A DNA stretch of 13,441 nucleotides from DATKYV01 sp035528275. Its GTDB lineage: Bacteria; Acidobacteriota; Terriglobia; UBA7540. The stretch lies in contig DATKYV010000038.1 in NCBI GenBank assembly GCA_035528275.1, positions 1 through 13,441 on the forward strand, in the 5' to 3' direction. The notes under the pieces were generated by a model. It did no database searches. It was not told where the DNA came from and saw only the letters and a program-made list of their open reading frames with translations. Positions 1 through 6,726 of the stretch are shown piece by piece. Positions within the stretch are counted from its first letter, which is position 1, and every line of letters starts with the position of its first letter. The translations under genes and the position numbers were made by a program.

Positions 1-142
1 CGTACGGCGTGAAATCCGGCCGGTCTTTTCCCGCCAGGACACGCGCGGCTCGCGAAGCCAGCCGTCCCAGCACGCGTCCCTCAGCGTCGAGGAGTCGCCA
101 GCGAATCTTTCCTCGGCGCGCCTTTGCCAGATAAGTCCCCAC
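1..142 (-). CDS. rplM: 50S ribosomal protein L13, N-terminal part (runs off left edge)
   Basis: Reading the minus strand from 142 gives 47 codons with no stop before the left edge. The segment LLDAEGRVLGRLASRAARVL followed by AGKDRPDFTPY is the conserved N-terminal block of L13, a protein of the large ribosomal subunit that binds 23S rRNA early in assembly. The full protein is usually about 140-150 residues, so roughly a third is present. I chose the GTG at 142-140 because GGAG sits 6 bases upstream and the protein then begins MGTYLAKA, as family members do. An ATG four codons earlier (154-152) is possible but has no Shine-Dalgarno sequence. In most bacteria rpsI (S9) follows directly; it would lie outside the window. 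Confidence 0.93.
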   Translation of the reverse strand, partial: MGTYLAKARRGKIRWRLLDAEGRVLGRLASRAARVLAGKDRPDFTPY

Positions 143-180
143 TCCACTCTCCATTGCAATTGGCTGAATGCAAACTTCTA

Positions 181-209
181 TTTCTAACGGACAACCCCAG
201 TTTTGTCAA
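181..209 (-). promoter_or_regulatory. sigma-70-like promoter for rplM
   Basis: On the minus strand a perfect -35 TTGACA (209-204) is followed by a 17-base spacer and a -10-like TAGAAA (186-181). Transcription would start near 174, giving an rplM leader of about 30 bases. The arrangement matches the second strong promoter in the window, upstream of cysM (TTGACA, 17 bases, TAGAAT). Confidence 0.65.
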
Positions 210-386
210 CTGCTTTCCCCCTCCGGCACCGCCACTTGCGCCCCCTTGCCACACCGCCGGGTGCCAATCCCCTGACTGGACGGAGATGGATTCATGAACC
301 GGACGACACCGTTGCAGCGTCCATTTGGAACCTCCCCCGCACAAGTTCCTGCTCGAATATCCCGAGAAAGACGAGCAGGGATCTGA

Positions 387-1145
387 ATGCGAGGGTCAAA
401 CTGGAAAGTCGACGTGCTCTTGACGGGAAGCTGGCGCGGGGCCACTTCCGTTCTGCTTTCAAACGGGCGGCAGCGCATCGTAGTGGATACCGGACTTCCC
501 CGCGGAGCCTACCGGCTGGTGAGTGCCCTGCGCGCCCGCGGCCTCGCGCCGGAGGACGTCACCGGGCTCATCAACACGCACTTCCACGTCGATCACGTCC
601 TCAACAACTCATTGTTTCCCCAATGCGCCATTTATGCCACCCAGGAGTCTCACGATTGGTGCCGATCTCTTTACTCCGACCTTGTGGATGACGCGAAGTG
701 GGAACAGATGATCCTGCGATATTACCCGGAAACGTTTCAGTACGAGCGAGCCCGGAAGCACATGCAGAAGTCGCGCAAGATCGCCTTGCGCTGGTGGGAC
801 CCGGCGCGGCTGGGTGACCGCTCGCGGTTTCGTGGGGCAGAGACCCATCCCCTTCCCGATAACCTGGAGCCGCTGGTCACCTCCGGGCACGTTCCGGGAA
901 ACCTCTCCGTCATCGTTCACCGCGCGAGCGAGCCCACCGTCATCACTGGCGACGCCTTGCTGAGCCGAAACCACGACGAGAAGGTTCTGACCATGATTCC
1001 GCACAGCAAGGCGCAGTTCGCTCGCGATCGCGCCCGCATCCTCGCTCTGAAGGGACGAATCCTGCCGGGGCACGACCGGGAATTCCGGATCGGGGTGACA
1101 ACTCCCGGGGATGCCATGGGAATCCCGTCTGGCGGTGGAGCCTGA
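387..1145 (+). CDS. Metallo-beta-lactamase-fold metal-dependent hydrolase
   Basis: A 252-residue protein of the metallo-beta-lactamase superfamily. The metal site looks complete: NTHFHVDH gives H65, H67, D69 and H70, SGHVPG gives H168, TGDALL gives D189, and PGHD gives H229. This is the two-metal (zinc or iron) ligand set of glyoxalase II-like and MBLAC1-like hydrolases. There is no signal peptide, so it is probably cytoplasmic. The substrate cannot be read from sequence; an ester, thioester or lactone is typical. The ATG at 387 has AGGGA 5 bases upstream. The next gene on the same strand starts 52 bases after the stop, so they may be cotranscribed, although no functional link is evident. Confidence 0.9.
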   Translation: MRGSNWKVDVLLTGSWRGATSVLLSNGRQRIVVDTGLPRGAYRLVSALRARGLAPEDVTGLINTHFHVDHVLNNSLFPQCAIYATQESHDWCRSLYSDLVDDAKWEQMILRYYPETFQYERARKHMQKSRKIALRWWDPARLGDRSRFRGAETHPLPDNLEPLVTSGHVPGNLSVIVHRASEPTVITGDALLSRNHDEKVLTMIPHSKAQFARDRARILALKGRILPGHDREFRIGVTTPGDAMGIPSGGGA

Positions 1146-1197
1146 CCCTGCGCCCTGACCGCCGAAGCAGGCCCCTTCTCCGTTTGCGAAGCCCTCG

Positions 1198-2442
1198 ATG
1201 AATTCGCGTCGAACAAAACCCGCCGACGCCTTGGCCACCCAGGTGGAATCGTGGCCCCTCACTTCATTCCCCAGCCTTCTTCACCAGGTGGTTCACGATC
1301 TTGAGCGCAATCCCTGGCGGTCCCTGCTGACGATGCTGGGACTGATGATCGGCTCGGGGGCGGTGGTCGCTGTGGCCTCGGTAGGACTCGCCGGCCGCGA
1401 CTACGCCGTCCGGCAACTCGAATCGCTGGGGTCCAATCTCGTCTATGCCTGGTACGACGGCCCAACCCCTTCTCCCCACGACCTGACCGAATACGACTAT
1501 AGCGGCATCGCCCAGCGAGCCACAGCCCTCTATCAGGTGAGCCGCCTCGCCAGCGTCTATACCCTCCTCGATATCCGCGGTGAGGAGTACGACGTGACCC
1601 TGGTGGGCACCGACGGCGTCTACGCGCGGGCGCGCAACATCGTGGTTCGCGAAGGCCGATTCATCAGCGACCTCGACTTCACGAATCGCCGCAAGGTCTG
1701 CGTGCTCTCGGAATCCCTGGCCCAAAAGCTCTACGGCAGAGGCCGGCGCCTGGATCGGTTGCTGCGTGTTGAGACGGTGGACTTTCAGGTGGTGGGTGTT
1801 TTTCAGGACGTCGAGAGTTTCAGCATCCCTACCGAGCTTTCCGAGAATACGATCATTGTCCCCCTGAGCGTCCTCCGCTCCATGACCAACAGCAATCGCA
1901 TCGACCGCATTTACGGTCAAGCCCGGGATCGCTCGCTGGTCGACCGCGCCACACGGCAGGTCGCGCGGATTCTGGCTGCAAATCATGGGCCGGGAGTCAT
2001 CTACCGCGTGGGAAATCTCGGTGAAGTTCTTGAAGTCATCCATCGCGTCTCCTTCGGCCTCATCTTGGTGGTGGTGGTCGTTTCCGCCATTTCTCTCGTC
2101 GTGGGGGGCGTCGGCATCATGAACATCATGCTGGTCACCGTGCGAGAGCGAACGCCGGAGATCGGTATCCGCAAGGCTTTGGGCGCCCGCCAGCGGCAGA
2201 TCCTGGACGTGTTCCTGCTGGAAGCCCTGGTTATCAGTCTGGCAGGAGGTATCATCGGCACGTTGATAGGGTCAGGTATCCCCGTGCTCCTGACCGCGGT
2301 CTTTGGCCTGAAGATCCCCCTCTCCGCTATTTCCATCGCTTTCGCCTTGGCGGTCTCAGCCGGAGTCGGCATCTTCTTCGGCTATTACCCGGCACGACGC
2401 GCCGCCCGCCTGGACCCCGTCCAGGCGTTGCGCTATGAGTAA
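1198..2442 (+). CDS. MacB-like ABC transporter permease (FtsX/MacB-PCD), solitary
   Basis: A 414-residue inner-membrane protein of the MacB/FtsX permease family. The order is a cytoplasmic N-terminus, one membrane helix at about 43-65 (MLGLMIGSGAVVAVASVG), a periplasmic MacB-type core domain at about 66-280, and three C-terminal helices at about 286-316, 336-362 and 378-398. Two hallmark blocks are present: GVGIMNIMLVTVRERTPEIG with IRKALGAR (about 305-330), and the closing GYYPARRAARLDPVQALRYE. No ATPase gene or membrane-fusion partner lies nearby, so it either borrows an ATPase encoded elsewhere or works outside classical efflux. The ATG at 1198 lacks a clear Shine-Dalgarno sequence. About 40 N-terminal residues precede the first helix, so a slightly later start is possible. 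Confidence 0.9.
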   Translation: MNSRRTKPADALATQVESWPLTSFPSLLHQVVHDLERNPWRSLLTMLGLMIGSGAVVAVASVGLAGRDYAVRQLESLGSNLVYAWYDGPTPSPHDLTEYDYSGIAQRATALYQVSRLASVYTLLDIRGEEYDVTLVGTDGVYARARNIVVREGRFISDLDFTNRRKVCVLSESLAQKLYGRGRRLDRLLRVETVDFQVVGVFQDVESFSIPTELSENTIIVPLSVLRSMTNSNRIDRIYGQARDRSLVDRATRQVARILAANHGPGVIYRVGNLGEVLEVIHRVSFGLILVVVVVSAISLVVGGVGIMNIMLVTVRERTPEIGIRKALGARQRQILDVFLLEALVISLAGGIIGTLIGSGIPVLLTAVFGLKIPLSAISIAFALAVSAGVGIFFGYYPARRAARLDPVQALRYE

Positions 2443-2580
2443 TGTGATGAGCAACTTAGGCACACCCCACCAGCGCCGGGCAGCCTCATTGCAGACATGA
2501 TGCCACTTACACACGTGATTACTGATGGTGACTTTGCAATCTGAATGCGCTTTGGAATCGCTCTATCCCCTATATTCTTC

Positions 2581-2609
2581 TTGACATTTTAGGTAAATAA
2601 GGCGTAAAC
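2581..2609 (+). promoter_or_regulatory. possible promoter upstream of the response regulator gene
   Basis: A perfect TTGACA at 2581-2586 lies in a locally AT-rich stretch upstream of the receiver-domain gene. At 17-18 bases the only -10 candidates are poor (GTAAAC or TAAACG), so only the -35 half is convincing. Confidence 0.3.
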
Positions 2610-2695
2610 GTTTTCAGCAGCCGACCATTCGGTAGCTCTAAACCGGACGGTTGGTGTGTGGAATCTGGCTGCGTTAAGGCCGTTCGGAGTACCCT

Positions 2696-3103
2696 TTGGC
2701 TGTGGGAGGCGGAAAACGCAAAGTCCTGATCATCGAGGATGAGCCTTCCATCCGTAACTTGCTCTACGTACTGCTCGCCGGTCTGGGATGCGAAGGCGAC
2801 ATTGCTTACACCGGCCAGCAGGCGCTCTCGATGATCAGCCGGGAACGCTTTGACGCCGTGCTCCTTGACCTCCGCTGCACGAACCTCGAGCCCGACCACG
2901 TGGTCTCCGAGATTCGCGAGCTTCGCCCAAACCTCGTGGACCGAGTTCTGGTGATTACGGGAGAAGTGACCGACCCGAAGGTGATGGATTGGGTCGAAAA
3001 ACAGTGCCTGCCCCATGTGAAAAGTAACCGCCTCGTGCAGGAATTGTGGACCAGCCTCCACCACCTTCTCGGCCTCTCCAATTCCCCCAAGGCCGCTTCC
3101 TGA
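2696..3103 (+). CDS. Single-domain response regulator (CheY-like receiver)
   Basis: A 135-residue protein consisting almost only of a receiver domain. The acidic pair E14/D15 (IIEDEPS), the phospho-acceptor D58 (AVLLDLR), the switch threonine T88 (VLVITGE) and a lysine at 109 (LPHVKS) fall where a CheY-like fold needs them. The usual Lys-Pro after the last strand is Lys-Ser here. No DNA-binding or enzymatic output domain follows, so it should act by protein contact or as a phosphorelay intermediate. The TTG at 2696 has GGAG 6 bases upstream, which supports it over the GTG at 2702. No histidine kinase is encoded nearby, so the partner is unknown. Confidence 0.85.
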   Translation: MAVGGGKRKVLIIEDEPSIRNLLYVLLAGLGCEGDIAYTGQQALSMISRERFDAVLLDLRCTNLEPDHVVSEIRELRPNLVDRVLVITGEVTDPKVMDWVEKQCLPHVKSNRLVQELWTSLHHLLGLSNSPKAAS

Positions 3104-3492
3104 AGGCCTCTCCCCCCTGTGGAACCACCGCCTCGGCCGTGACCTTGCTCGCCTCCCGACCAACCTCCTTGACGAATCGGGCCAGATAGTGTAGACTACT
3201 GTAATAGCCTAACACGAGCGCGCCGCCCGCTTCCCCGGCCTGCGAGGCAGGATACGAACCCTGTGCAGCGCGCGGCAGGTGAAAAAGGAAATGGGGCCCA
3301 ACGCAGGACGCCCCAAAACGCGAAAACAAAGCCGCTATGTTATTGAAAATAAAACGGCGATGCAAAAAGTTAGTGATTCTTACATGCACGAATCCCGTCA
3401 CCGGGGTCAGGGAACGACTGAAAATCTATGCCTCCTCCATCAAAACAAAGCCCCCTTTTGCGCTGGCAGAAGCGGCGCATTGCGGCCCCTGC
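3104..3492. other. 389-base stretch without a convincing gene
   Basis: This gap lies between the response regulator and the convergent reductase gene. It contains a promoter-like pair (3169-3197), a perfect 5-bp hairpin CCTGC-GAG-GCAGG (3239-3251) with no T-run, and an AT-richer patch at about 3320-3460 that stands out from the GC-rich surroundings. A GTG-initiated plus-strand reading frame of 81 codons (3279-3524) crosses it but has a weak ribosome site, odd composition and overlaps the end of the reductase gene. I see no tRNA, rRNA or recognisable mobile element. Confidence 0.5.
3169..3197 (+). promoter_or_regulatory. promoter-like sequence with no known gene downstream
   Basis: TTGACG (3169-3174), a 17-base spacer and TAGACT (3192-3197) match sigma-70 consensus at 5/6 and 4/6 positions. 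No convincing plus-strand gene follows for more than 1 kb, so if active it would make a noncoding or antisense RNA toward the 3' end of the reductase gene. Confidence 0.35.
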
Positions 3493-4350
3493 CTAACGCG
3501 GGGAGCCGGTGGGGGAAAGGCTAGCTACATAGTCGGCCAAGGCGTCCTCCCAGGGGCGCGGCAGCGCGAACCCCGCGTTCGCGAGTGCCCCCAGTTCCAT
3601 GACCGCGTACTTCAGCCGCGGGGCGCGCCGGCCCATCTCAGCGGAAGGCTTGCCCACGACCTTCGCCGCGTCGAGCCCCGCGAGTTCGGCCGCGCGCCGG
3701 GCGAGCTCGTATCGGCTGCAAGCGCCCGTGTTCGAGAGGTGATAAAGGCCGTAGCGACGCGCCTCCACCACTTCCATGATTTTTCGCGCCGCGTCCACGG
3801 TGTAGGTGGCCGAGCCCACCTGGTCGGCGGCGACCTCGTAGTCTGCACCGGCTGCGATCTTGCGCAGGCCCTTCTCGATGAAGTTGGTCTTTCCCGGCCC
3901 GAAAAGCACCGAAACGCGAAAGATGAAGTGTGCTGGAAGGGTTCGGGTTATTTCTTCCCCACGCAACTTGGTCCGGCCGTAAACGGTAAGCGGGTGAGTG
4001 GCATCGGTTTCAAGGTAGGGTGTTCGTTTTTTGCCGTCGAAGACCGCGTCAGTGGAGATGTAGGCGACGGCTGCGCCCAATTCCCGCGCCGCATCGACTA
4101 CGTGGCGCACGGCGTGGAAATTCACCAAAAAACCTTTGGCCGGGTCGGCCTCGCAAATGTCCAGGTCGGGAATCCCCGCGGGATGCACTACGACGTCCGG
4201 CGCGGCTTTCGCCAGCGCGGCGCGAACTTCCTCGGATTTCGTTATGTCGGCTTCGGCGCGAGTGAGCGGAATCACTTCATGGCGCTCGGAGAAAACCTGC
4301 ACCAGCCCACATCCGAACAAACCCGCCGCCCCTGTGACCGCGACCTTCAT
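3493..4350 (-). CDS. RmlD-like NAD(P)-dependent sugar-nucleotide reductase/epimerase (extended SDR)
   Basis: A 285-residue extended short-chain dehydrogenase, close in pattern to dTDP-4-dehydrorhamnose reductase (RmlD). The Rossmann motif TGAAGLFG is at 6-13. The catalytic region has S99-T-D and the Y124-G-R-T-K128 pair. FRVSVLFG (144-151) and DQVGSATYT (176-184) match the RmlD substrate-binding blocks. It would reduce a 4-keto sugar nucleotide, feeding surface polysaccharide, but no rmlA, rmlB or rmlC is adjacent, so the exact substrate is unsure. The ATG at 4350 has a strong AGGGAAGGAAGT leader; an in-frame ATG 14 codons earlier is less likely. The gene is monocistronic here. Confidence 0.87.
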   Translation of the reverse strand: MKVAVTGAAGLFGCGLVQVFSERHEVIPLTRAEADITKSEEVRAALAKAAPDVVVHPAGIPDLDICEADPAKGFLVNFHAVRHVVDAARELGAAVAYISTDAVFDGKKRTPYLETDATHPLTVYGRTKLRGEEITRTLPAHFIFRVSVLFGPGKTNFIEKGLRKIAAGADYEVAADQVGSATYTVDAARKIMEVVEARRYGLYHLSNTGACSRYELARRAAELAGLDAAKVVGKPSAEMGRRAPRLKYAVMELGALANAGFALPRPWEDALADYVASLSPTGSPR

Positions 4351-4570
4351 ACTTCCTTCCCTGTTGAGACTTCTGTTGCCCGGACTACGCATGCTACCAC
4401 GACTTGCGAGGCGTTGGGTCGGCGCAGGTTTACGCCCGACTCAGCATTTCCCCATTGGCGATCAGATACAACACGTGTCACCCAGTCTGCGGACTCTTTG
4501 TCCCCGCAACTTCCCGTGTTCCCCGGTGTTCATACGGTTGAGGCCACACTTGAGACAGGAGGATTCACCA

Positions 4571-5134
4571 ATGACGAAATTCTCGAAGTTCAGCCAGATC
4601 ATCCGCAAGTCTTTCACTATTTCCGCGGGCGTCATCCTGGTCGCCGCAGTTACGGCCTTCCCGGCGGCGGCTCAGGAGCCCATCCAGCAACAGGACCGCG
4701 ATCGGATTCAGTCGCAGGACCAGGATCGCCTTCAAACCCAGGATCGGCTACTGACCCAGGATCGCGACCGGCTGCGCGAGCGCATCCGCGATCTCGAAAA
4801 GCAACAGAAGCAGAGCCGCGATCAGGTGCGGGCGGCGCAAAAACAATACGGCAAAAACAGCTCGCAAGCTCAGGAAGCGCGTCAACAGCGGAACCAGACG
4901 CGTGAGCAAATTCGCGCTGCGAAACAAGAGATGAAGCAAGTTCAGAAGCAGGAGAAAGCTCAACAGCGCGCGCAGGAACGCCAGCGCATCCACGAACCCG
5001 GCACGGGCATCGGGCAGCCCGGGATGGGCAGCGGACAGCGCGGCGGAATAGGCGGCTCGGGCTCAGTCGGCGGTTCGCAGGGCGGCTCGCGCAGCACCGG
5101 CAGCCGTGGAGGACGCGGTGGGCCGGGGTTTTAG
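4571..5134 (+). CDS. Exported Gln/Arg-rich coiled-coil protein with Gly-rich tail (unknown function)
   Basis: A 187-residue protein I do not recognise. Residues 1-34 form a signal peptide (basic start, hydrophobic ISAGVILVAAVTAF, cleavage after PAAA), so it is exported. Residues 36-75 repeat QDRDR/QTQDRL-like units, mirrored in the DNA by repeated CAGGATCG-like words. Residues 70-140 are almost entirely Q, R, K, E and A and should form a long charged helix or coiled coil. Residues 143-187 are Gly/Ser/Arg-rich and probably disordered. The ATG at 4571 has a perfect AGGAGG 8 bases upstream, suggesting high expression. The next gene, 64 bases on, has the same layout. A structural, envelope or nucleic-acid-binding role is possible but unproven. 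Confidence 0.72.
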   Translation: MTKFSKFSQIIRKSFTISAGVILVAAVTAFPAAAQEPIQQQDRDRIQSQDQDRLQTQDRLLTQDRDRLRERIRDLEKQQKQSRDQVRAAQKQYGKNSSQAQEARQQRNQTREQIRAAKQEMKQVQKQEKAQQRAQERQRIHEPGTGIGQPGMGSGQRGGIGGSGSVGGSQGGSRSTGSRGGRGGPGF

Positions 5135-5152
5135 CCCCAACTTATAGGGGGT

Positions 5153-5169
5153 CGGATGCCCCGCATCCG
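5153..5169 (+). terminator. hairpin between the two exported-protein genes (attenuator-like)
   Basis: CGGATGC (5153-5159), loop CCC, GCATCCG (5163-5169) is a perfect 7-bp stem, extendable past one mismatch by two G-C pairs. It is followed by CGATTTTCGG, a weak T-run. It could partly terminate or stabilise the transcript between the two exported-protein genes. Confidence 0.4.
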
Positions 5170-5198
5170 CCCGATTTTCGGATTCCCTGGAGGATGAG

Positions 5199-5663
5199 AT
5201 GAAACGCGCTCGTTCAATCACTCTCGCGGCGGCCTTGGGGACGGTGCTCTTGCTGGCAGGCTGGGCCGTACCGAAGGCCCTGGGCCAATCACCGGACCCG
5301 CAAGCTGCGCCCCAAGCCACCGCTGACCAACAGAAGCAGCTCGATCAATTCAAGGCGCTCGAAGATCAACTGCAAACAGAGCGCGCTGCCGTGCACGCGG
5401 CCATCACCGAATTCGGCTGGGACAGCGACCAAGCCGACCAGGCAATGGGCAAGGTGTACCAGACCCGCTCCGAGTATCGCAGCTTGCGGCGGTCGTTGCG
5501 CTCGCAGGGCATCGCCGTTCCGCCGCCCAGTGGTATGGGACGGCGCGGCTTCCGCAGCGGTCCCGGCGGAGGTAACTGGGATGGCCCGCGGCGCGGAGGG
5601 CGCGGCGGGTGCTGGGGCCGTCACCATCAAGGGCGCGGCCACTGCAGCGGCTGCGGCTGGTAA
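5199..5663 (+). CDS. Exported helical protein with Gly/Arg tail and Cys/His-rich end (unknown function)
   Basis: A 154-residue protein without a family I recognise. A signal peptide covers about 1-29 (TLAAALGTVLLLAGWAV, cleavage after KALG). Residues 40-105 are helical and polar, with spaced Trp/Tyr (EFGWDSDQADQAMGKVYQTR). Residues 108-140 are Gly/Arg/Pro-rich. The last 14 residues are dense in Cys and His (CWGRHHQGRGHCSGCGW), with three cysteines and three histidines that could bind a metal. The ATG at 5199 has GGAGG 5 bases upstream. It follows the similarly built exported protein and ends before a strong terminator, so the two probably form an operon. A Spy/CpxP-like periplasmic helper is one possibility, but the conserved LTxxQ motifs of that family are not visible. 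Confidence 0.7.
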   Translation: MKRARSITLAAALGTVLLLAGWAVPKALGQSPDPQAAPQATADQQKQLDQFKALEDQLQTERAAVHAAITEFGWDSDQADQAMGKVYQTRSEYRSLRRSLRSQGIAVPPPSGMGRRGFRSGPGGGNWDGPRRGGRGGCWGRHHQGRGHCSGCGW

Positions 5664-5702
5664 CAACGCCGAGTAAGTGTCGGCTGAGATTCAACCGAAT
5701 TG

Positions 5703-5749
5703 GAAGCGCGGCGGGGATGTAATCACCTCGCCGCGCTTCTTGCTTTCCC
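5703..5749 (+). terminator. strong intrinsic terminator between convergent genes
   Basis: GAAGCGCGGCG (5703-5713) pairs perfectly with CGCCGCGCTTC (5729-5739), an 11-bp stem with a 15-base loop, followed by TTGCTTTCCC. It lies 40 bases after the exported-protein operon and before the end of the convergent minus-strand gene. On the minus strand the following bases are not T-rich, so it mainly serves the plus strand. Confidence 0.8.
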
Positions 5750-5771
5750 TAAGCGGTGACCGCATGGCGCC

Positions 5772-6059
5772 TTAATGGGCCGCCGGATCGAGAAGTTTCT
5801 GGATGTCGGAATGAAAGCTCAGGTGGGTACACTCGAACCCGTTGATGAGGTATACGCGCGACTCGGCAGGAAAAGACTCGAGCGCTTCGTCTCTTTCCCG
5901 GGAAAGCAGCATGTAGCGACTGATCTGGTAGTCCTCGTCCCAGACGGAAACCGCCGTCTCCGTCTCTTCCTTGGAGAGGCCGAACGCCGAAAGGTGCACC
6001 GGCCGGTCAAACCCCCCGGCAACTTCCAGGTATTTCCTGACGGCGGAAGCGAGGTCCAT
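5772..6059 (-). CDS. Unknown 95-residue protein downstream of the peroxiredoxin
   Basis: A small, apparently soluble acidic protein of 95 residues that I do not recognise. It has no signal peptide or membrane helix. Residues 21-60 (FGLSKEETETAVSVWDEDYQ then ISRYMLLSRERDE) look helical and could be a small winged-helix-like or adaptor domain. Residues 65-80 (VYLINGFECTHL) look like a strand-turn carrying the only cysteine, C77. The ATG at 6059 follows AAGGGA at suitable spacing; an ATG eight codons earlier is in frame but less well placed. The gap to the peroxiredoxin stop is only 45 bases, so the two are probably cotranscribed and may share a redox role. That role is inference from position only. 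Confidence 0.7.
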   Translation of the reverse strand: MDLASAVRKYLEVAGGFDRPVHLSAFGLSKEETETAVSVWDEDYQISRYMLLSRERDEALESFPAESRVYLINGFECTHLSFHSDIQKLLDPAAH

Positions 6060-6104
6060 CCGGTTCCCTTCCCCGGCACACACGGAGTTCGTCTACACAG
6101 TAGC

Positions 6105-6587
6105 TCAGACAAGTTTTCGCAGCGCGTCCAGAATCTCGGCGTTATCGGGCTGCCGTCCCAGCTCGTAGACCTTCGACCAGGCAATCTTCCCGTCTTTATC
6201 GACGATGAACACCGCGCGGTCGTTCACGAAAGCAAAATCGTGCTTGGTCGGCGGAAAAAGGCCGTATGCCTCCGGCGTCTTTGCGTACGGCCAGCGGTCG
6301 CTCGTCAGCGGAAAGCTGAGACCGCCGAGGGATTTCTGGAAAGCGATGTGCGAAAAAACGGTGTCCGTATTGACGCCCACGACCTGGGCGTTCGAGCCGG
6401 CGAACTTGGCGAGATCCGCCTGAATCGCCGACAACTCCGCCTGTCAGACCGGGGTGAAATCGAGCGCGTAGAAAAGAATGACGACGTTCTTGCCTTTCTG
6501 CGCCGAAAGGTGGAATTCTCCTCGCTTGTCTCCCGTTGCCGAAGCCAGCTTGAAGTCCGGCGCCTCGTCTCCAATTTTCAAGGGCAT
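6105..6587 (-). CDS. AhpE-like peroxiredoxin with selenocysteine (in-frame UGA) at the peroxidatic position
   Basis: From ATG 6587 (GGAGG 6 bases upstream) the frame runs to the TGA at 6107-6105, 160 codons, interrupted only by TGA at 6446-6444 (codon 48). Residues 1-47 are a peroxiredoxin N-terminus (IGDEAPDFKLASATG, NVVILFYALDFTPV). Residues 49-160 continue it in the same frame: QAEL, VVGVNTDTVFSHIAF, FPLTSDRWP, YGLF, and NDRAVFIVDKDGKI with the likely active-site arginine R124. In the family T45-P-V is followed by the peroxidatic cysteine, exactly where UGA lies. Selenocysteine there would attack peroxides as a selenolate. No cysteine exists elsewhere, so recycling must use an external thiol. 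The recoding machinery (selA-D) is not in the window. A conventional call would be a truncated product from TTG 6434. A pseudogene is the main alternative. Confidence 0.88.
6408..6443 (-). promoter_or_regulatory. candidate bacterial SECIS hairpin downstream of the UGA
   Basis: Immediately 3' of the UGA, inside the coding region, the minus strand can fold as GGC (6429-6427) with GCC (6410-6408), then GATTC (6426-6422) with GGATC (6417-6413), leaving a two-base bulge and the tetraloop AGGC (6421-6418). The loop starts 23 bases after the UGA and has G at its second position, which fits the bacterial SECIS model as I recall it. A competing fold pairs GGCGA with TCGCC around a 12-base loop. Both were found by hand, not by a folding program. 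Confidence 0.6.
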
Positions 6588-6726
6588 TAACGACCTCCCA
6601 GCGTGAGTTTGGATTGGGTCCCCGGCTGACGCGCAGAAGACTGCGACGCCCCGGAGAACACGAACACTTCATCTCTGAGAGAGCTCGAAACGACCGGAGA
6701 CATCATAACGGGAAGTGGGTAATGAG

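Noticed and set aside
203..691. Plus-strand frame of 162 codons overlapping the hydrolase
   Set aside because: No motif, no good ribosome site, and it conflicts with the complete metal-ligand set of the hydrolase frame starting at 387.
3239..3260. tRNA-like T-loop (GGTTCGTATCC on the minus strand)
   Set aside because: The flanking stem does not pair beyond about three bases, position 58 is not A, and no anticodon or acceptor arm could be built.
3279..3524. Plus-strand frame of 81 codons starting with GTG
   Set aside because: Weak ribosome site, no recognisable motif, low-complexity composition, and it overlaps the end of the convergent reductase gene.
3337..4905. Plus-strand open frame of 522 codons
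   Set aside because: It lies opposite the RmlD-like reductase and then crosses the start of the exported-protein gene in a different frame. Its product is Arg/Gly/Pro-rich without motifs, as expected for a shadow frame in GC-rich DNA.
6444..6446. Reading the in-frame TGA as a nonsense mutation or sequencing error
   Set aside because: The stop sits exactly on the catalytic residue, both flanks are conserved and in frame, the ribosome site is strong, and a suitable hairpin follows. A random lesion would rarely fall there. It remains the main alternative.
5775..6590. Plus-strand frame of 271 codons
   Set aside because: It is antisense to both the peroxiredoxin and the 95-residue gene, whose family motifs and ribosome sites are on the minus strand. 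Its length probably reflects codon bias of the true genes.
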